In this document: one piece after another, positions 50,311 through 59,917 of the stretch
How positions within the stretch are numbered: the first letter of the stretch is position 1
Layout: each line of letters begins with the position of its first letter
Assembly: GCA_041390865.1 (NCBI GenBank)
Contig: JAWKPC010000004.1
Coordinates: forward strand, 1 to 64,000
DNA: 64,000 nucleotides
Reading direction: 5' to 3'
Source of the DNA: JAUIIK01 sp041390865
Lineage (GTDB): Bacteria; Chloroflexota; Chloroflexia; Thermomicrobiales; CFX8
Translations under genes and position numbers: made by a program
The notes under the pieces: model-generated
Seen by the model: only the letters and a program-made list of their open reading frames with translations
Told to the model about the DNA's origin: nothing
Database searches by the model: none

Positions 50311-51870
50311 TTAGTTCCCCGGCGAGGACACGATCTCGAATGTTTCCGGGTCTTCTTCACCCTCGACCTCGATCATCCCTGCAGCCCCTTTCCCGAGGCG
50401 TCCCAGGCTGTGATCGACCATCACATAGGTGCCTGGCACTTCGCAGGTGAACTCGACTACTGTCGCGCCGCCGGCCGGAACGAGCGTCGTCTGAACGTTC
50501 GCATGCCAGTCGCTCGAACCCTCCGGCATCACGCGATCGAAAATCTCACCGATGACGTGGTAGCTCGACGTGATGTTCGGGCCGCCGACGCCGAAGAATA
50601 TCCGCACGCTGTCCCCGACCTCGGCCTTGAAGGCCCGTTCGCCGGCGATTGAGCCGACCGAGCCGTTGAAGACAACGTAGTCCGGCCGCTCGTCAAGCAT
50701 CTTGTCCATCGAGAAGGTCCGCAGCCCGAGCTCGTTGCGCGCGCCCTCAAAGTAGAGATCACCCTGCATGACGTAGAACTCGTGGTCGACCTCCGGGAAT
50801 CCACCCTCCGGCTCGACGACGATCAGGCCGTACATGCCAGCGGAAATGTGATGCGGAATCGGCGCAACGGCGCAGTGGTAGACGAAGACGCCAGGGTGCC
50901 GGGCCTTGAAACGGATCGTTGCCGATTCTCCGGGCGCGACGACCGTCGCCTTGGCGCCCCCGCCCGGTCCGGTAACAGCATGGAGGTCGATATTGTGGGT
51001 CATGCGGCTGTTGGCCGAGTTCTTCAGGGTCAGCTCGACGGTGTCGTCGACCCGGCATCGGATCATCGTGCCGGGCACGGTGCCGTCAAAGGTCCAGAAC
51101 TCGTAGGCGACGCCCTCGTCGACCTTTCCGATAATCTCGCGAGCTTCGAGCTCGACCTTGACGAGCTCCGGGCCGCGGTCTCCGACCGGCGGGGCAACCA
51201 CCGGGTTGGGAAGCGCTTCCGCGTCATATGGCGCGCCGGAAGCGGCCGTCCCGGACCCGGAAGTATGTTCATCGTCTTGCTCGGTCGCAACTGCTGCCGC
51301 CGGAGCGCCAACGGTGAACGTGCCGCGCATGCCGGCCTCAGCGTGGCCGGGCACCAGGCAGAGCATCTCGTACTGACCGGCGGCGTCCGGCGTAAACTCG
51401 ATGACCATGCGGTCACCGGCACCAGCGGCCGCATACGGAGTCTTGCCGTCATGCGATTCGGATAGCAGGTTGTGAGCCCGCTCGGACATCATTTCCGCTT
51501 CGTGAGTCGTTTTGAAGCCATCGCACGTCATATCCGGAAATGCGATGTCGTGCTCCATCGCGCCGTCGTTGACGAACGTCAACCGAACGGTCTTCCCCTG
51601 TTCGACCGAGACTTCGCTGGGCCGGAAGCCGAGATCGAAGGCCGTGACTGTAATCTCCTCGACACCTGCGGATTGCGCCACGTCGTCGCTCTCGGCGGCC
51701 AGAGCGTCTTCGGCGAGTCCGGCGCCATCATCGTCAGCACCCATGCAGGCCGTCAAGATCGCGCCGGCCGAAGGCAGAGCCAGGCCAAGCACGCCGGCTC
51801 GCTTGAGCAACGAGCGCCGGCCCATCTTTGCGCTGGTGATCCGTTCGAGATTATTGCCACTGGTTGTCAT
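50311..51870 (-). CDS. nirK: Copper nitrite reductase NirK with N-terminal cupredoxin domain
   Basis: A 519-residue exported NO-forming nitrite reductase from ATG 51870 (AGGAGG upstream). It begins with a twin-arginine signal (GRRSLLKRAG) and lipobox-like LTAC. Residues 72-188 are an extra cupredoxin domain with type 1 ligands H107, C171, H176, M181. The NirK core has type 1 H292, C333, H341, M346; type 2 H297, H332, H487; and catalytic D295 and H438. The C333-M346 loop is one residue shorter than in classic NirK and has His340 where Trp is usual. The fused domain probably relays electrons. Divergent from a two-component system. Confidence 0.92.
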   Translation of the reverse strand: MTTSGNNLERITSAKMGRRSLLKRAGVLGLALPSAGAILTACMGADDDGAGLAEDALAAESDDVAQSAGVEEITVTAFDLGFRPSEVSVEQGKTVRLTFVNDGAMEHDIAFPDMTCDGFKTTHEAEMMSERAHNLLSESHDGKTPYAAAGAGDRMVIEFTPDAAGQYEMLCLVPGHAEAGMRGTFTVGAPAAAVATEQDDEHTSGSGTAASGAPYDAEALPNPVVAPPVGDRGPELVKVELEAREIIGKVDEGVAYEFWTFDGTVPGTMIRCRVDDTVELTLKNSANSRMTHNIDLHAVTGPGGGAKATVVAPGESATIRFKARHPGVFVYHCAVAPIPHHISAGMYGLIVVEPEGGFPEVDHEFYVMQGDLYFEGARNELGLRTFSMDKMLDERPDYVVFNGSVGSIAGERAFKAEVGDSVRIFFGVGGPNITSSYHVIGEIFDRVMPEGSSDWHANVQTTLVPAGGATVVEFTCEVPGTYVMVDHSLGRLGKGAAGMIEVEGEEDPETFEIVSSPGN

Positions 51871-51943
51871 CGTGTCCTCCTGCGAAACGTCCGTAAACAT
51901 CATTACGCTCATCATTCAGTTGTCTCCAGTATCGGTTTCAGTC

Positions 51944-51987
51944 CTGAGGAAGTTCTGAGGGACACCTGACGAGGTGCTGAGCGGTGC
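51944..51987. promoter_or_regulatory. Four 11-bp-spaced CTGA elements: probable OmpR-family operator
   Basis: CTGAG, CTGAG, CTGAC and CTGAG begin at 51944, 51955, 51966 and 51977, exactly 11 bp apart. They lie 74-117 bp upstream of nirK and 86-129 bp upstream of the response-regulator gene. Tandem half-sites one helical turn apart are the known binding mode of OmpR/PhoB-type regulators, and one is encoded next door. Confidence 0.6.
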
Positions 51988-52072
51988 AATGGGCGATTTC
52001 TTGCACGGATCGAGGGATGGCGGGGCGTACAATCAACGAGGACGTTAGCGGCAGACCAATGAAGGAATGGGT

Positions 52073-52747
52073 ATGGACCGGATCCTGGTAATTGATGACG
52101 ATCGGGCGGTCACCGATGCGCTTCAGCGCGGTCTCGGTCTCGAAGGATTTACGGTCGATGCCGCGAACTCCGGTGAAGAAGGTCTCGCGATCTATCGCGA
52201 TCGAGATCCCCAGCTGATCATCCTCGACGTCATGATGCCCGGCCTCAACGGGCTGGAGGTTCTCCAGCGGCTCCGGCAGGTCGACGCCCAGCTGCCGATC
52301 CTGATGCTCACCGCGCGCGACGCTCCGGGCGACGAAGCACTCGGGCTGGAGCACGGAGCCGATGATTACGTGGTCAAACCGTTCAACTGGGATGTGCTAA
52401 TCGCTCGCGTCAAGGCGCTGATGCGCCGCTCTCATTCCCAGCCGGATGCGGTTCTCCGGCTTGACGATCTCTCGTTGAGCGAGGCCACCCGCATGGCATC
52501 GCGCGGCAGCCGGGAAATTTCGCTCACGCCGACCGAGTACGATCTCCTGCGCGAGTTTCTCCTCCACCAGAATCGCGTGCTCCCGCGTGACTTTCTGATG
52601 GAGCGAGTATGGGGCTATGAGCCGGTTGGCGGCACGAACGTCCTCGAAACCTATGTCAAACAACTGCGCCAGAAACTCGAAGCGGGTGGCGAACCAAGAC
52701 TCATTCACACGGCACATGGTGTCGGCTACACCCTCCGGGAGCCCTGA
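52073..52747 (+). CDS. OmpR-family two-component response regulator
   Basis: A 224-residue regulator. The receiver domain has the acidic pocket DDD (8-10), phospho-acceptor D52 in IILDVMMPG and the conserved Lys in VVKPFNWD near 103; the C-terminal winged helix has ISLTPTEYDLLREFLLHQN and NVLETYVKQLRQKLE with GVGYTLREP at the end. ATG 52073 is preferred (GAAGGA 6 nt upstream) over ATG 52067. Followed 2 bp later by its sensor kinase and divergent from nirK, with an 11-bp direct-repeat array between. Confidence 0.93.
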   Translation: MDRILVIDDDRAVTDALQRGLGLEGFTVDAANSGEEGLAIYRDRDPQLIILDVMMPGLNGLEVLQRLRQVDAQLPILMLTARDAPGDEALGLEHGADDYVVKPFNWDVLIARVKALMRRSHSQPDAVLRLDDLSLSEATRMASRGSREISLTPTEYDLLREFLLHQNRVLPRDFLMERVWGYEPVGGTNVLETYVKQLRQKLEAGGEPRLIHTAHGVGYTLREP

Positions 52748-52749
52748 CC

Positions 52750-54165
52750 ATGCCGCTTCGCGTTCGACTGACGATCTGGTTCGGGATTCTGACCGGCGCC
52801 GTCGCCATCCTCGTCGCCCTGATTACCTATATGGGACATGTCCGGGCTCACTATGAAGACGTCGACCGGAGGCTGGCTGATGTCGGTCAGACCTATGTTG
52901 CGGCATCCGAAGCCGGCAGCGCCGAGAGCCTCGGCATCGGTCATCCCGCTCTCGCCGTCCGCCTGTACGATCCATCGGGCGGTATCGTGGGCGCATCCGA
53001 AGACGCGGGGCTCATCCCACCGCTCGAACCACGGTCGATCATCGCCGATCCGGCAGGACCGGCTTACGACTGGATCACGACGCTGCTGCCCTTCTCTCTG
53101 ATCGATATCGAGCGGGCCGACGGCGCCTTCGGAATCGTCCACGACACGGGTGGCGATCGCTGGCGCCTCTACGTCGCGCCGCTTGACCAAGATGAAGGAT
53201 ACGTCGTCACCGGCGCAAACCTCGACCGGCTGGACAACTCGCTTACGCTGTTCCGCACGCTGGTCGTCGTTCTGCTTACGATCGGTGGAATCGTGACAGT
53301 GGGCGGTGGATGGATCCTGGCGGGAATGGCACTCAAACCGGTGGCGAACGTGACCTCGACCGCAGCAGCGATTTCCCACGAGAGGGCGTTCGACCGCCGG
53401 GTGGATGTCGAAAGTTCGGATGAGATCGGACGGCTTGCCGCAACGTTTAACGAGATGCTCGACAATCTCGAAGAGACCTATCGGCGCGAACTGCGCTTCG
53501 TCGGTGATGCTTCCCACGAGCTCCGCGCGCCGCTGACAGCCATCCAGGCCGACCTGCAGCTCCTTCAGAATCACCCCGACATGACCGGCGAGATGCGCGG
53601 GCAGATCGTCACGTCGGCGACCGGGGAGATCCGGCGGCTGACACTCCTGGTCAATGATCTGCTGGCATTGGCGCGCGCCGACGCCGGTCTCGGGCTGGAT
53701 CTCGAGCGGATCGAGCTGGACCGGGTGCTGCTTGACGCGATGAACGAAGCACGCGGGCTCGCCGGAGGGCGAGAGATGGAGATTACCGAACTCACTCCGG
53801 TGATGGTCGACGGCCACCGGGACCGCCTGATCCAGCTCCTGATCATCTTGCTGGACAATGCGATCAAGTACACGCCGGAAGGAGGCAGGATCTCGGCCGC
53901 TCTGCGGGAAACGCCGCGCGGGACCGAGATATCGGTGTCGGATGACGGCGTCGGCATTCCCGAGGAGGACTTGCCCCACATCTTCGAACGGCTCTACCGG
54001 GCCGATCCTGCCCGATCCCGCGATCCGGGCGGAACCGGCCTCGGTCTCAGCATCGCCCGCTGGATCGCCGACCAGCACAGCGCCGAGATCGAAGTCGAAA
54101 GCACTGTCGATGTCGGGACGACCGTGGCCGTTATCTTCCCGCACTCCGATAGCGACGACAGATGA
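52750..54165 (+). CDS. Sensor histidine kinase
   Basis: A 471-residue membrane sensor. A first helix (residues 9-28), an extracytoplasmic domain of about 140 residues, a second helix (170-192), a HAMP domain, then HisKA with phospho-acceptor H256 in VGDASHELRAPLTAIQ, and the ATPase domain: N box near ILLDNAIKYTPEGG, G1 SDDGVGIPEEDL, F box HIFERLYRADPA, G2 GGTGLGLSIAR. Coupled to the response regulator. The signal is unknown; nitrite, NO, copper or redox state would fit the nirK neighbour, but this is inference. Confidence 0.93.
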   Translation: MPLRVRLTIWFGILTGAVAILVALITYMGHVRAHYEDVDRRLADVGQTYVAASEAGSAESLGIGHPALAVRLYDPSGGIVGASEDAGLIPPLEPRSIIADPAGPAYDWITTLLPFSLIDIERADGAFGIVHDTGGDRWRLYVAPLDQDEGYVVTGANLDRLDNSLTLFRTLVVVLLTIGGIVTVGGGWILAGMALKPVANVTSTAAAISHERAFDRRVDVESSDEIGRLAATFNEMLDNLEETYRRELRFVGDASHELRAPLTAIQADLQLLQNHPDMTGEMRGQIVTSATGEIRRLTLLVNDLLALARADAGLGLDLERIELDRVLLDAMNEARGLAGGREMEITELTPVMVDGHRDRLIQLLIILLDNAIKYTPEGGRISAALRETPRGTEISVSDDGVGIPEEDLPHIFERLYRADPARSRDPGGTGLGLSIARWIADQHSAEIEVESTVDVGTTVAVIFPHSDSDDR

Positions 54166-54187
54166 CCGGGACTACTCCAGCTTAGAA

Positions 54188-54218
54188 CGAGAGGGCGGCT
54201 CGATGAGCCGCCCTCTCG
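54188..54218. terminator. Terminator hairpin after the kinase gene
   Basis: A perfect 14-bp stem (CGAGAGGGCGGCTC, 54188-54201, with 54205-54218) and 3-nt loop GAT, between the convergent kinase and creatininase genes. Followed by a T-containing tract (TCGGGTTCTCTT). Confidence 0.8.
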
Positions 54219-54266
54219 TCGGGTTCTCTTGTGGCCGAACGCTACATCAACCCCGCCGGCACGGGA

Positions 54267-55004
54267 TCAGGAAGGCGACGTAAATTCGTCGCTGCGGATG
54301 AATTCGAGCGTTCGAGCGACGGCTCGCCGCACGGTCTCCGCGCCCTTCTCCTCGGTGCCGAGGGTCCCGTCTCCGACGACGCCGGTGTCGGTTGCGTCGC
54401 CGTACTTGCGCGGCCGAATGAAGTCAGGAAACGCATTGGCGCTCTTCGGCTCGGTGCGGACAGCTCGGTCCATCTTGACGTGCTCTCCAGCTAGGTGGAG
54501 CATCACGCTGGTCCCGAACTCGGAGGCGTGGCCGTGCGGCAGGAAATCGGCCTCGACCATGTCTTCCACCAGCGGCTGGATGAACCGCCACCAGTCGATC
54601 TGGGCGACGCGGACGCCGTGCTGCTCTTCAAGCTGGGTCGCCAGTTCGGAGAGGTAGGCAACGTTGCCGGCGTGGCCGTTGATGAAGAGGATACGCTTGC
54701 AGCCCCAACCGATGTAGCTCTCGGCGAGGTCGCGCGCGTACTCGACCAGCGATGACGGCCGGACATTGAGCGTTCCGGGAAAGTCCATCAGCGCCTTCGA
54801 ATAGCCGATCGGGATGAGCGGAGCGACGAAGGCTTTCTCTTCGGACGCGACCCGTTCTGCCAGCGCCATCGTCGAGATGCCGTCGGCGCCCATCGGCAGG
54901 TGGGGGCCGTAGACCTCGACCGCCCCGAAGGGCATCAGCACCAGGTCGGTCTCTTTGCGGAGCGCATCGAAATCGACCCAGTTCATAAAACGTGTATCAA
55001 CCAT
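54267..55004 (-). CDS. Creatininase family protein
   Basis: A 245-residue metal-dependent amidohydrolase of the creatininase fold. Visible motifs are the metal-binding FGAVEVYGPHLPMGADG near residue 26 (E, H and D ligands), RILFINGHAGNVAYL near 105 and HGHASEFGTSVMLHL near 155 with the conserved Glu. Family members include creatininase, riboflavin- and mycofactocin-pathway enzymes, so the substrate is open. It is the last gene of the ABC-transporter operon here, 122 bp after the dppC-like gene. Confidence 0.87.
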   Translation of the reverse strand: MVDTRFMNWVDFDALRKETDLVLMPFGAVEVYGPHLPMGADGISTMALAERVASEEKAFVAPLIPIGYSKALMDFPGTLNVRPSSLVEYARDLAESYIGWGCKRILFINGHAGNVAYLSELATQLEEQHGVRVAQIDWWRFIQPLVEDMVEADFLPHGHASEFGTSVMLHLAGEHVKMDRAVRTEPKSANAFPDFIRPRKYGDATDTGVVGDGTLGTEEKGAETVRRAVARTLEFIRSDEFTSPS

Positions 55005-55126
55005 TGTCTTTGTTTCCTCACCTCATGTTTGTGTATTCAGCCGCGTAGAGTATCCGGCGCGTGCCGCGCTCTACAACGCAATCCCTGTTCTCCAGGACCT
55101 GATCCCTTATCCCTCTTCCTTCATCC

Positions 55127-56068
55127 CTACTGCCGCAAACGCGGATCGAGCGAATCCCGCAGGCCGTCGCCGAGGGTATTGAAGCTGAGGATTGCGATCG
55201 AGATGATCAGCGAGGGCCAGAAGACAAACCAGGCATTTTGCTGGAGATAGCCACGGGCCGCGCCGATCATGTTGCCCCAGGAGGGATTCGGCGGCGGCGT
55301 GCCCAGACCGAGGAACGACAGGCCCGATTCGAGCAGAATCGCGAAGCCGAGGCTGAGCGATATCTGGACGAAGATCGGCGCGAGAATATTCGGAAGGATG
55401 TATCTTCCGAGGATTCGCGTGTTTCCCGCTCCCAGAACCCGGGCTGCCTCGACGTACTCCAGCCCTTTCACCTGTACGACCGAACCGAAGGCGATCCGGG
55501 CAAAGCGAGTCATATAGAGCAGCCCGATGACCAGAATCAGGTTCCGGGTGCTGGGCCCGAGAAATGCGACGACCGAGATCGCCAGCAGGATCGGCGGAAA
55601 CACGAGGAGGACGTCGACGCTGCGCATCGTTATGAACTCCCAGATCCCGCCGAAGTAGCCCCCGATCAGGCCGAATCCCACGCCGAGGATCGTCGCGACG
55701 GTAACCGACAGGATTGCGACGGTCATCGACGTTCGCGAGCCGACAATAATCCGGCTCAGGAGATCGCGGCCATTCTCATCGGTTCCGAGCCATGCTTCGC
55801 TGCTCGGGCCCTCCAGACGTATCTGGGCGTTAATCTCCAGCGGATCTTTCGGCGCCAACCAGGGCGCGAACAACGCCATCACCAGCAGCAGCAGAATCGC
55901 CGCTCCGGGAATCGTCACCCGCGGATTCTGTAGCAGGATGCGCCAGGTTGGCGTTCTCGGCCTGATGCTGCGTGTGAGCTGGCTTAATCCCTCGCTCTGC
56001 GCGCCTTCGGCCTCGACCGCGGTCTCGTCCGACACAGTCGGCGACGTGACCTGTTCTCCACTACTCAT
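55127..56068 (-). CDS. dppC: Dipeptide/oligopeptide-type ABC transporter permease (DppC-like)
   Basis: A 313-residue inner-membrane permease with the OppC_N segment (ILLQNPRVTIPGAAILLLL) and the usual sequence LGTDENGRDLLSRIIVGSRTS near residue 95, then the EAA-loop EAARVLGAGNTRILGRYILPN near 205. Around six helices. Its start overlaps the end of dppB by 8 bp. The peptide-type family also carries nickel, glutathione, opines and other amides, which may fit the amide-hydrolase genes here. ATPase subunits are not in the window. Confidence 0.9.
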   Translation of the reverse strand: MSSGEQVTSPTVSDETAVEAEGAQSEGLSQLTRSIRPRTPTWRILLQNPRVTIPGAAILLLLVMALFAPWLAPKDPLEINAQIRLEGPSSEAWLGTDENGRDLLSRIIVGSRTSMTVAILSVTVATILGVGFGLIGGYFGGIWEFITMRSVDVLLVFPPILLAISVVAFLGPSTRNLILVIGLLYMTRFARIAFGSVVQVKGLEYVEAARVLGAGNTRILGRYILPNILAPIFVQISLSLGFAILLESGLSFLGLGTPPPNPSWGNMIGAARGYLQQNAWFVFWPSLIISIAILSFNTLGDGLRDSLDPRLRQ

Positions 56069-57008
56069 ACTTGATCCTCGGATCGATCCAGGCGTAAATC
56101 AGGTCGGTCAGCAGGTTAAGAAGGATGAATGTCACCGCAATAACCAGAATCACCGCCTGAACAATCGGATAATCGCGGCGATTGATGCCGTCGATCAGAT
56201 AGGTACTGACTCCCGGCCAGTTGAAGATGTATTCGACCAGCACCGAGCTCCCGAGCAGCGTGCCCATTTGGAGGCCGATGATCGTGACGACCGGGATCAA
56301 CGCGTTGCGCAGCGCGTGGGTAAACAGCACGCTGCGTTCGCCCAGACCTCTCGACCGCGCCGAGCGGACATAGTCCTCGCCGAGCACTTCGAGAACGGAC
56401 GAGCGGGTCATCCGGATGATCGTCGCCGAAGACAGCACACCAAGAGTGAACGCGGGCAACGCGAGACGCTTGAGATGTTCGACTGGATCCTCCTGGAACG
56501 GGACGTATCCCGACGCGGGCAGGATATCCGTCTTGACACTGAGCAGGAGCACGAGCAACGGGCCGACGACGAAAACCGGCACGGACAGCCCGAGAATCGC
56601 GAACGACGTCGCCAGGACATCAGGCAGCGAATTCCGGCTGCGGGCAGCGATGACGCCCAGCGGGATACCGACGAGGACAGAGATAAGCACCGCCGCTCCA
56701 CCGAGCTCGAAGGTCCGGGGGATACGGAGTTGCAAATCGGTCCGTATCGGCCGGCCCGATATCAGCGATTCGCCGAGGTCGCCGCGAACGACACCGCTAA
56801 GCCAGTCGGCGTACTGTTCGTAGATTGGCCTGTTGAGGCCAAGATCGTCGCGGATCGCCTCAACGCGGTCTTCCGTCGCCCGTTCTTCGCCGAGAATGAC
56901 GTACGCCGGATCGCCTGGTATGAACTGGATGAACACAGCCACCAGTGACGCGACGACGAATATCATGATGGCGGCCTGTATCAGGCGACGGACTACATAT
57001 CGTCCCAT
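56061..57008 (-). CDS. dppB: Dipeptide/oligopeptide-type ABC transporter permease (DppB-like)
   Basis: A 315-residue permease with the DppB/OppB start MGRYVVRRLIQAAIMIFVVA, IPGDPAY near 30, LGLNRPIYEQYADWLSGVVRGDLGES as two family segments near 55-80, and the EAA loop YVRSARSRGLGERSVLFTHALRN near 210. About six helices. Overlaps dppC by 8 bp and follows the substrate-binding gene after 62 bp, the standard order of this importer family. Confidence 0.9.
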   Translation of the reverse strand: MGRYVVRRLIQAAIMIFVVASLVAVFIQFIPGDPAYVILGEERATEDRVEAIRDDLGLNRPIYEQYADWLSGVVRGDLGESLISGRPIRTDLQLRIPRTFELGGAAVLISVLVGIPLGVIAARSRNSLPDVLATSFAILGLSVPVFVVGPLLVLLLSVKTDILPASGYVPFQEDPVEHLKRLALPAFTLGVLSSATIIRMTRSSVLEVLGEDYVRSARSRGLGERSVLFTHALRNALIPVVTIIGLQMGTLLGSSVLVEYIFNWPGVSTYLIDGINRRDYPIVQAVILVIAVTFILLNLLTDLIYAWIDPRIKYE

Positions 57009-57070
57009 GAATGCTCCATACAGATCGAGACGGCGGGCGAGAGATACTCCCGCCCGCCGTCATCTGATGC

Positions 57071-58925
57071 TTAGCCGCAGTCGACCTTGGTCTGCTCCAG
57101 GGTGCGCGCGGACTGGAATCCGAGGCCGCCCGGGAAGTGGCTGTAACCGAGCACGTCGGCCCGCGTTACCTCAGCCTGGACACGATAGGTTAGGAAGTTG
57201 TACGGCGAAAGCTCGGCGATGCGAGCCTGCACCTGGTCGTAGACTGGCTTTCGCTCTTCCTGCTCGACCAGCGAGCGGCCCTCGGCGAGGAGCTCGTCAA
57301 CCTGGTCATCCTGGAAGGCGATGTTCTTCGCGGCAGCCGCCTGGCTGTCGAAGTACTGGGTTAGCGTGGTGTCAGGATCGACGCCACCGGTACCCAGGCC
57401 ATGGATCCGGAATTGGAAGTCGCCCTGGGCGTACCGCTCGACGACGGTCGGCCAGTCGAAGAGCTCCAGGTCACAGTTGATGCCGATGTCGCTGAGGTTC
57501 TGCTGAACGATCTCGGCCGTTCCCTGATGCATGCCGTACTGTGACGTCGACATCAGCGTGCAATCGAATCCGTCCGGATAGCCGGCCTCGGCGAGGAGTT
57601 CCTTCGCCCGGTCGGGATCGTAGGTGAACATGCCGTCGAGTTCCTCGGCATGGCCCCAGAGCTCCGGCGGCACGAGACCACCAGTGATTTCCGAGCCCTC
57701 GCCGAAGAAGACGATGTCGATGATCGACTGCTTGTCGAACGCGAAGTTCAGCGCATAGCGCACGGCAGGATCGTTGAACGGTTCCTTTTCCGTGTGATAC
57801 ATGACGCACATGAACGCCGCTGCATCTCCGGCCTGGAGCGTCAGGTTGTCGTCGTTGCGGATCGTCTCGTAGTCCTTCCACGGGACGTACTCCGCGAGCG
57901 AGACTTCGCCGCCAAGCGCGGCAGCCATACGCGTCGTCTCATCGGCGTAGGGGATGAAGTCGATCTGATCGAGATAGGGCAGGCCGTCGCGATAGTACTC
58001 CGGATTCTTGACGACGACGACGCGGACGCCCGGCTCCCGCGAATCCAGCATGAACGGACCGGTACCGATCGACTCGGTATTCGATCGCCGCCTCCTTCAA
58101 GGAGGGCCGACGAAACGATCGCAGTCGAAACGAATGCGAGGTAGCTGAGCAGCGGAGCGCTCGGCCCGGACATGTTCAGGACAACGGTCGTATCGTCGGG
58201 GGCGTCAATCGTCTCGATCGGGGATAGCTCGGCGAATGCCGATGCGCCGGTGCCTCATCCTGGATTCGCTCGTAGGAAGCCTTGACGTCGGCGCTGGTGA
58301 ACGGCTCGCCATTATGAAAGCGTGACGCCTTCTCGAGCTGGAAGGTATAGGTCAGGCCATCGTCGGAGATCTCGAAGCTCTCGGCCAGATCCGGCCTGGA
58401 TCTCGCCGCCAATCCAGAAGCGGGTCAGGCCGGTGTAGATCTGCATCTTGACGTTGGCCGCCGCCGAGCCGGTGTCGATGTGCGGGTCCATGTTGGGCGG
58501 GTCGAGTGACAGCGCGTAAGTGAGCGTGCCGCCGACGGCGCAGGACTCGTGGGCTGCGCTGTCTTCGCCGGTCGGTCTGCCCTCGGTGGCGGTCGCTTCA
58601 GTCTTCTGCCGCTGCCGTCGCCCTCGGTTGCTGCGGCTTCATCTTCGCCGCCGGCCATCTCACCTTCGGTGGCGGTCGCTTCGTCTTCGCCGCCGGCCGC
58701 CTCTTCGGTTGCCGTCGGCTCGTCGGTGGTACCACCGCTGCTGGTGTCATCATCATCGTCGTCATCGTCATCGCCACATGCAGCCAGCAGCCCTGACGAC
58801 AGCGTCAGCGCCGACGCGCCGGCGACCATCTGCAGCAACCGGCGGCGCGAGACCGACGGGATATTTCGAGCAGCGATGAAACGCTTGTTTCCTCGGCTGG
58901 ATCGTTCGGTACGTTTCTGAGTCAT
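57071..58925 (-). pseudogene. Family 5 extracellular solute-binding lipoprotein (DppA-like), frameshifted
   Basis: ATG 58925 (AGGAGG upstream) starts a twin-arginine signal (SRRRLLQMVAG) with lipobox LAAC, then Asp and Thr/Glu-rich low-complexity linker. The frame is lost near 58640 and again twice before 58051, with family pieces between (FEISDDGLTYTFQLEKASRF, then HNGEPFTSADVKASYERIQD). From 58051 the frame is intact to the stop at 57071: PYLDQIDFIPYADETTRMAA, VRYALNFAFDKQSIIDIVFF, DPDRAKELLAEAGYPDGFD, all typical SBP_bac_5. Binds the imported substrate outside the membrane. At least three frameshifts. Confidence 0.78.
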
Positions 58926-59000
58926 ATGGTTTCTTTCCTCCTCTAGCGTGCGAGCGCTCCCCGCGCCACGCACAGAGCTCAAATTTCCGTGGATATGCGG

Positions 59001-59834
59001 CTAGTCCGCCAGGGACAGCCTCGCTCGCGGTACGCATCGGGCTGGCGGTTCGCAAGCGACGGCAGTTGCCCCGCAGCTGCTCGAGACGCGACCGAAATCG
59101 AGATCCGCAGTGACAACGCCTCTTGTCCGGCGAGTCCGCCAGACGGTGCCCCAGGGATCGACGACAAGCGCTATGGCCATAGCAGCGAGCGTCGTTCGCC
59201 TGTGCGAGCCCATCTGGCCCGGCGCCACGACGAAGGCCTGGTTCTCGATCGCGCGCGCCTTCAACAACGTGTGCCAGTGATCCTTGCCGGTGAACATCGT
59301 GAAGGCCGCCGGAACGAAGAGCACCCGGCGCCTCGCAGGGCGAGCAGCCGGCACAGCTCCGGGAAACGCAGGTCGTAACAGATCGAGAGCCCGGACTGTG
59401 GCCGTCGACCTGCGCGGTGACGATCTCGTCGCCCGGCAGGATCGTTTCCGATTCGTTCGCGCTGACGTTGCCGGTCAGGTCGATATCGAACAGGTGGATC
59501 TTGCGGTACTTCGGCGACGATCTCACCGTTCGGGCCGAACAGAACCGACGTGTTGCAGTACTTGTCCGGCGGCCCCGCCGCGCTCTGGCGGATCGAGCCG
59601 CTCAGCAGGTAGATTCCGTGCTCTTTCGCCTTGGCGGAGAAGCGCTCGGTGATCGGCCCGGGGATCGTCTCTGCCGCTGTGCCTGCCCGCTCTCCCAGGT
59701 AATTGACGTATTCAGGCAACGCGACGATCCGGCGCCGGTCGCCGCGGCTTGCCGATCAACTCCTCGGCGCGCCTGATATTGGCCTCTTGTCGCCTGCTAT
59801 TGATCTGCACGACTGCTACGCGCATCGTATCCAT
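59001..59834 (-). pseudogene. Carbon-nitrogen hydrolase (nitrilase family), frameshifted
   Basis: ATG 59834 starts MDTMRVAVVQINSRRQEANI, the usual nitrilase-fold first strand. Pieces in three frames then give FPEYVNYLGER with the catalytic Glu, KYRKIHLFDIDL with the catalytic Lys, and GLSICYDLRFPELCRLLALR with the nucleophile Cys, followed by FVPAAFTMFTGKDHWHTLLK and ARAIENQAFVVAPGQMG. The three-residue triad is present across the shifts. At least four frame changes. Acts on amides or carbamoyl amines, possibly an N-carbamoyl intermediate given the hydantoinase genes nearby (inference). Confidence 0.72.
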
Positions 59835-59917
59835 GCTTGATTCCTTCCACCTGAGTCTCGCGCCGGATATTTTGTTACCCGTCTGCCGGCGCACGCGACG
59901 GTCTGTTCGTTTGCCTG

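Noticed and set aside
52726..54144. Minus-strand frame of 472 codons
   Set aside because: Antisense shadow of the sensor kinase, whose motifs are complete on the plus strand.
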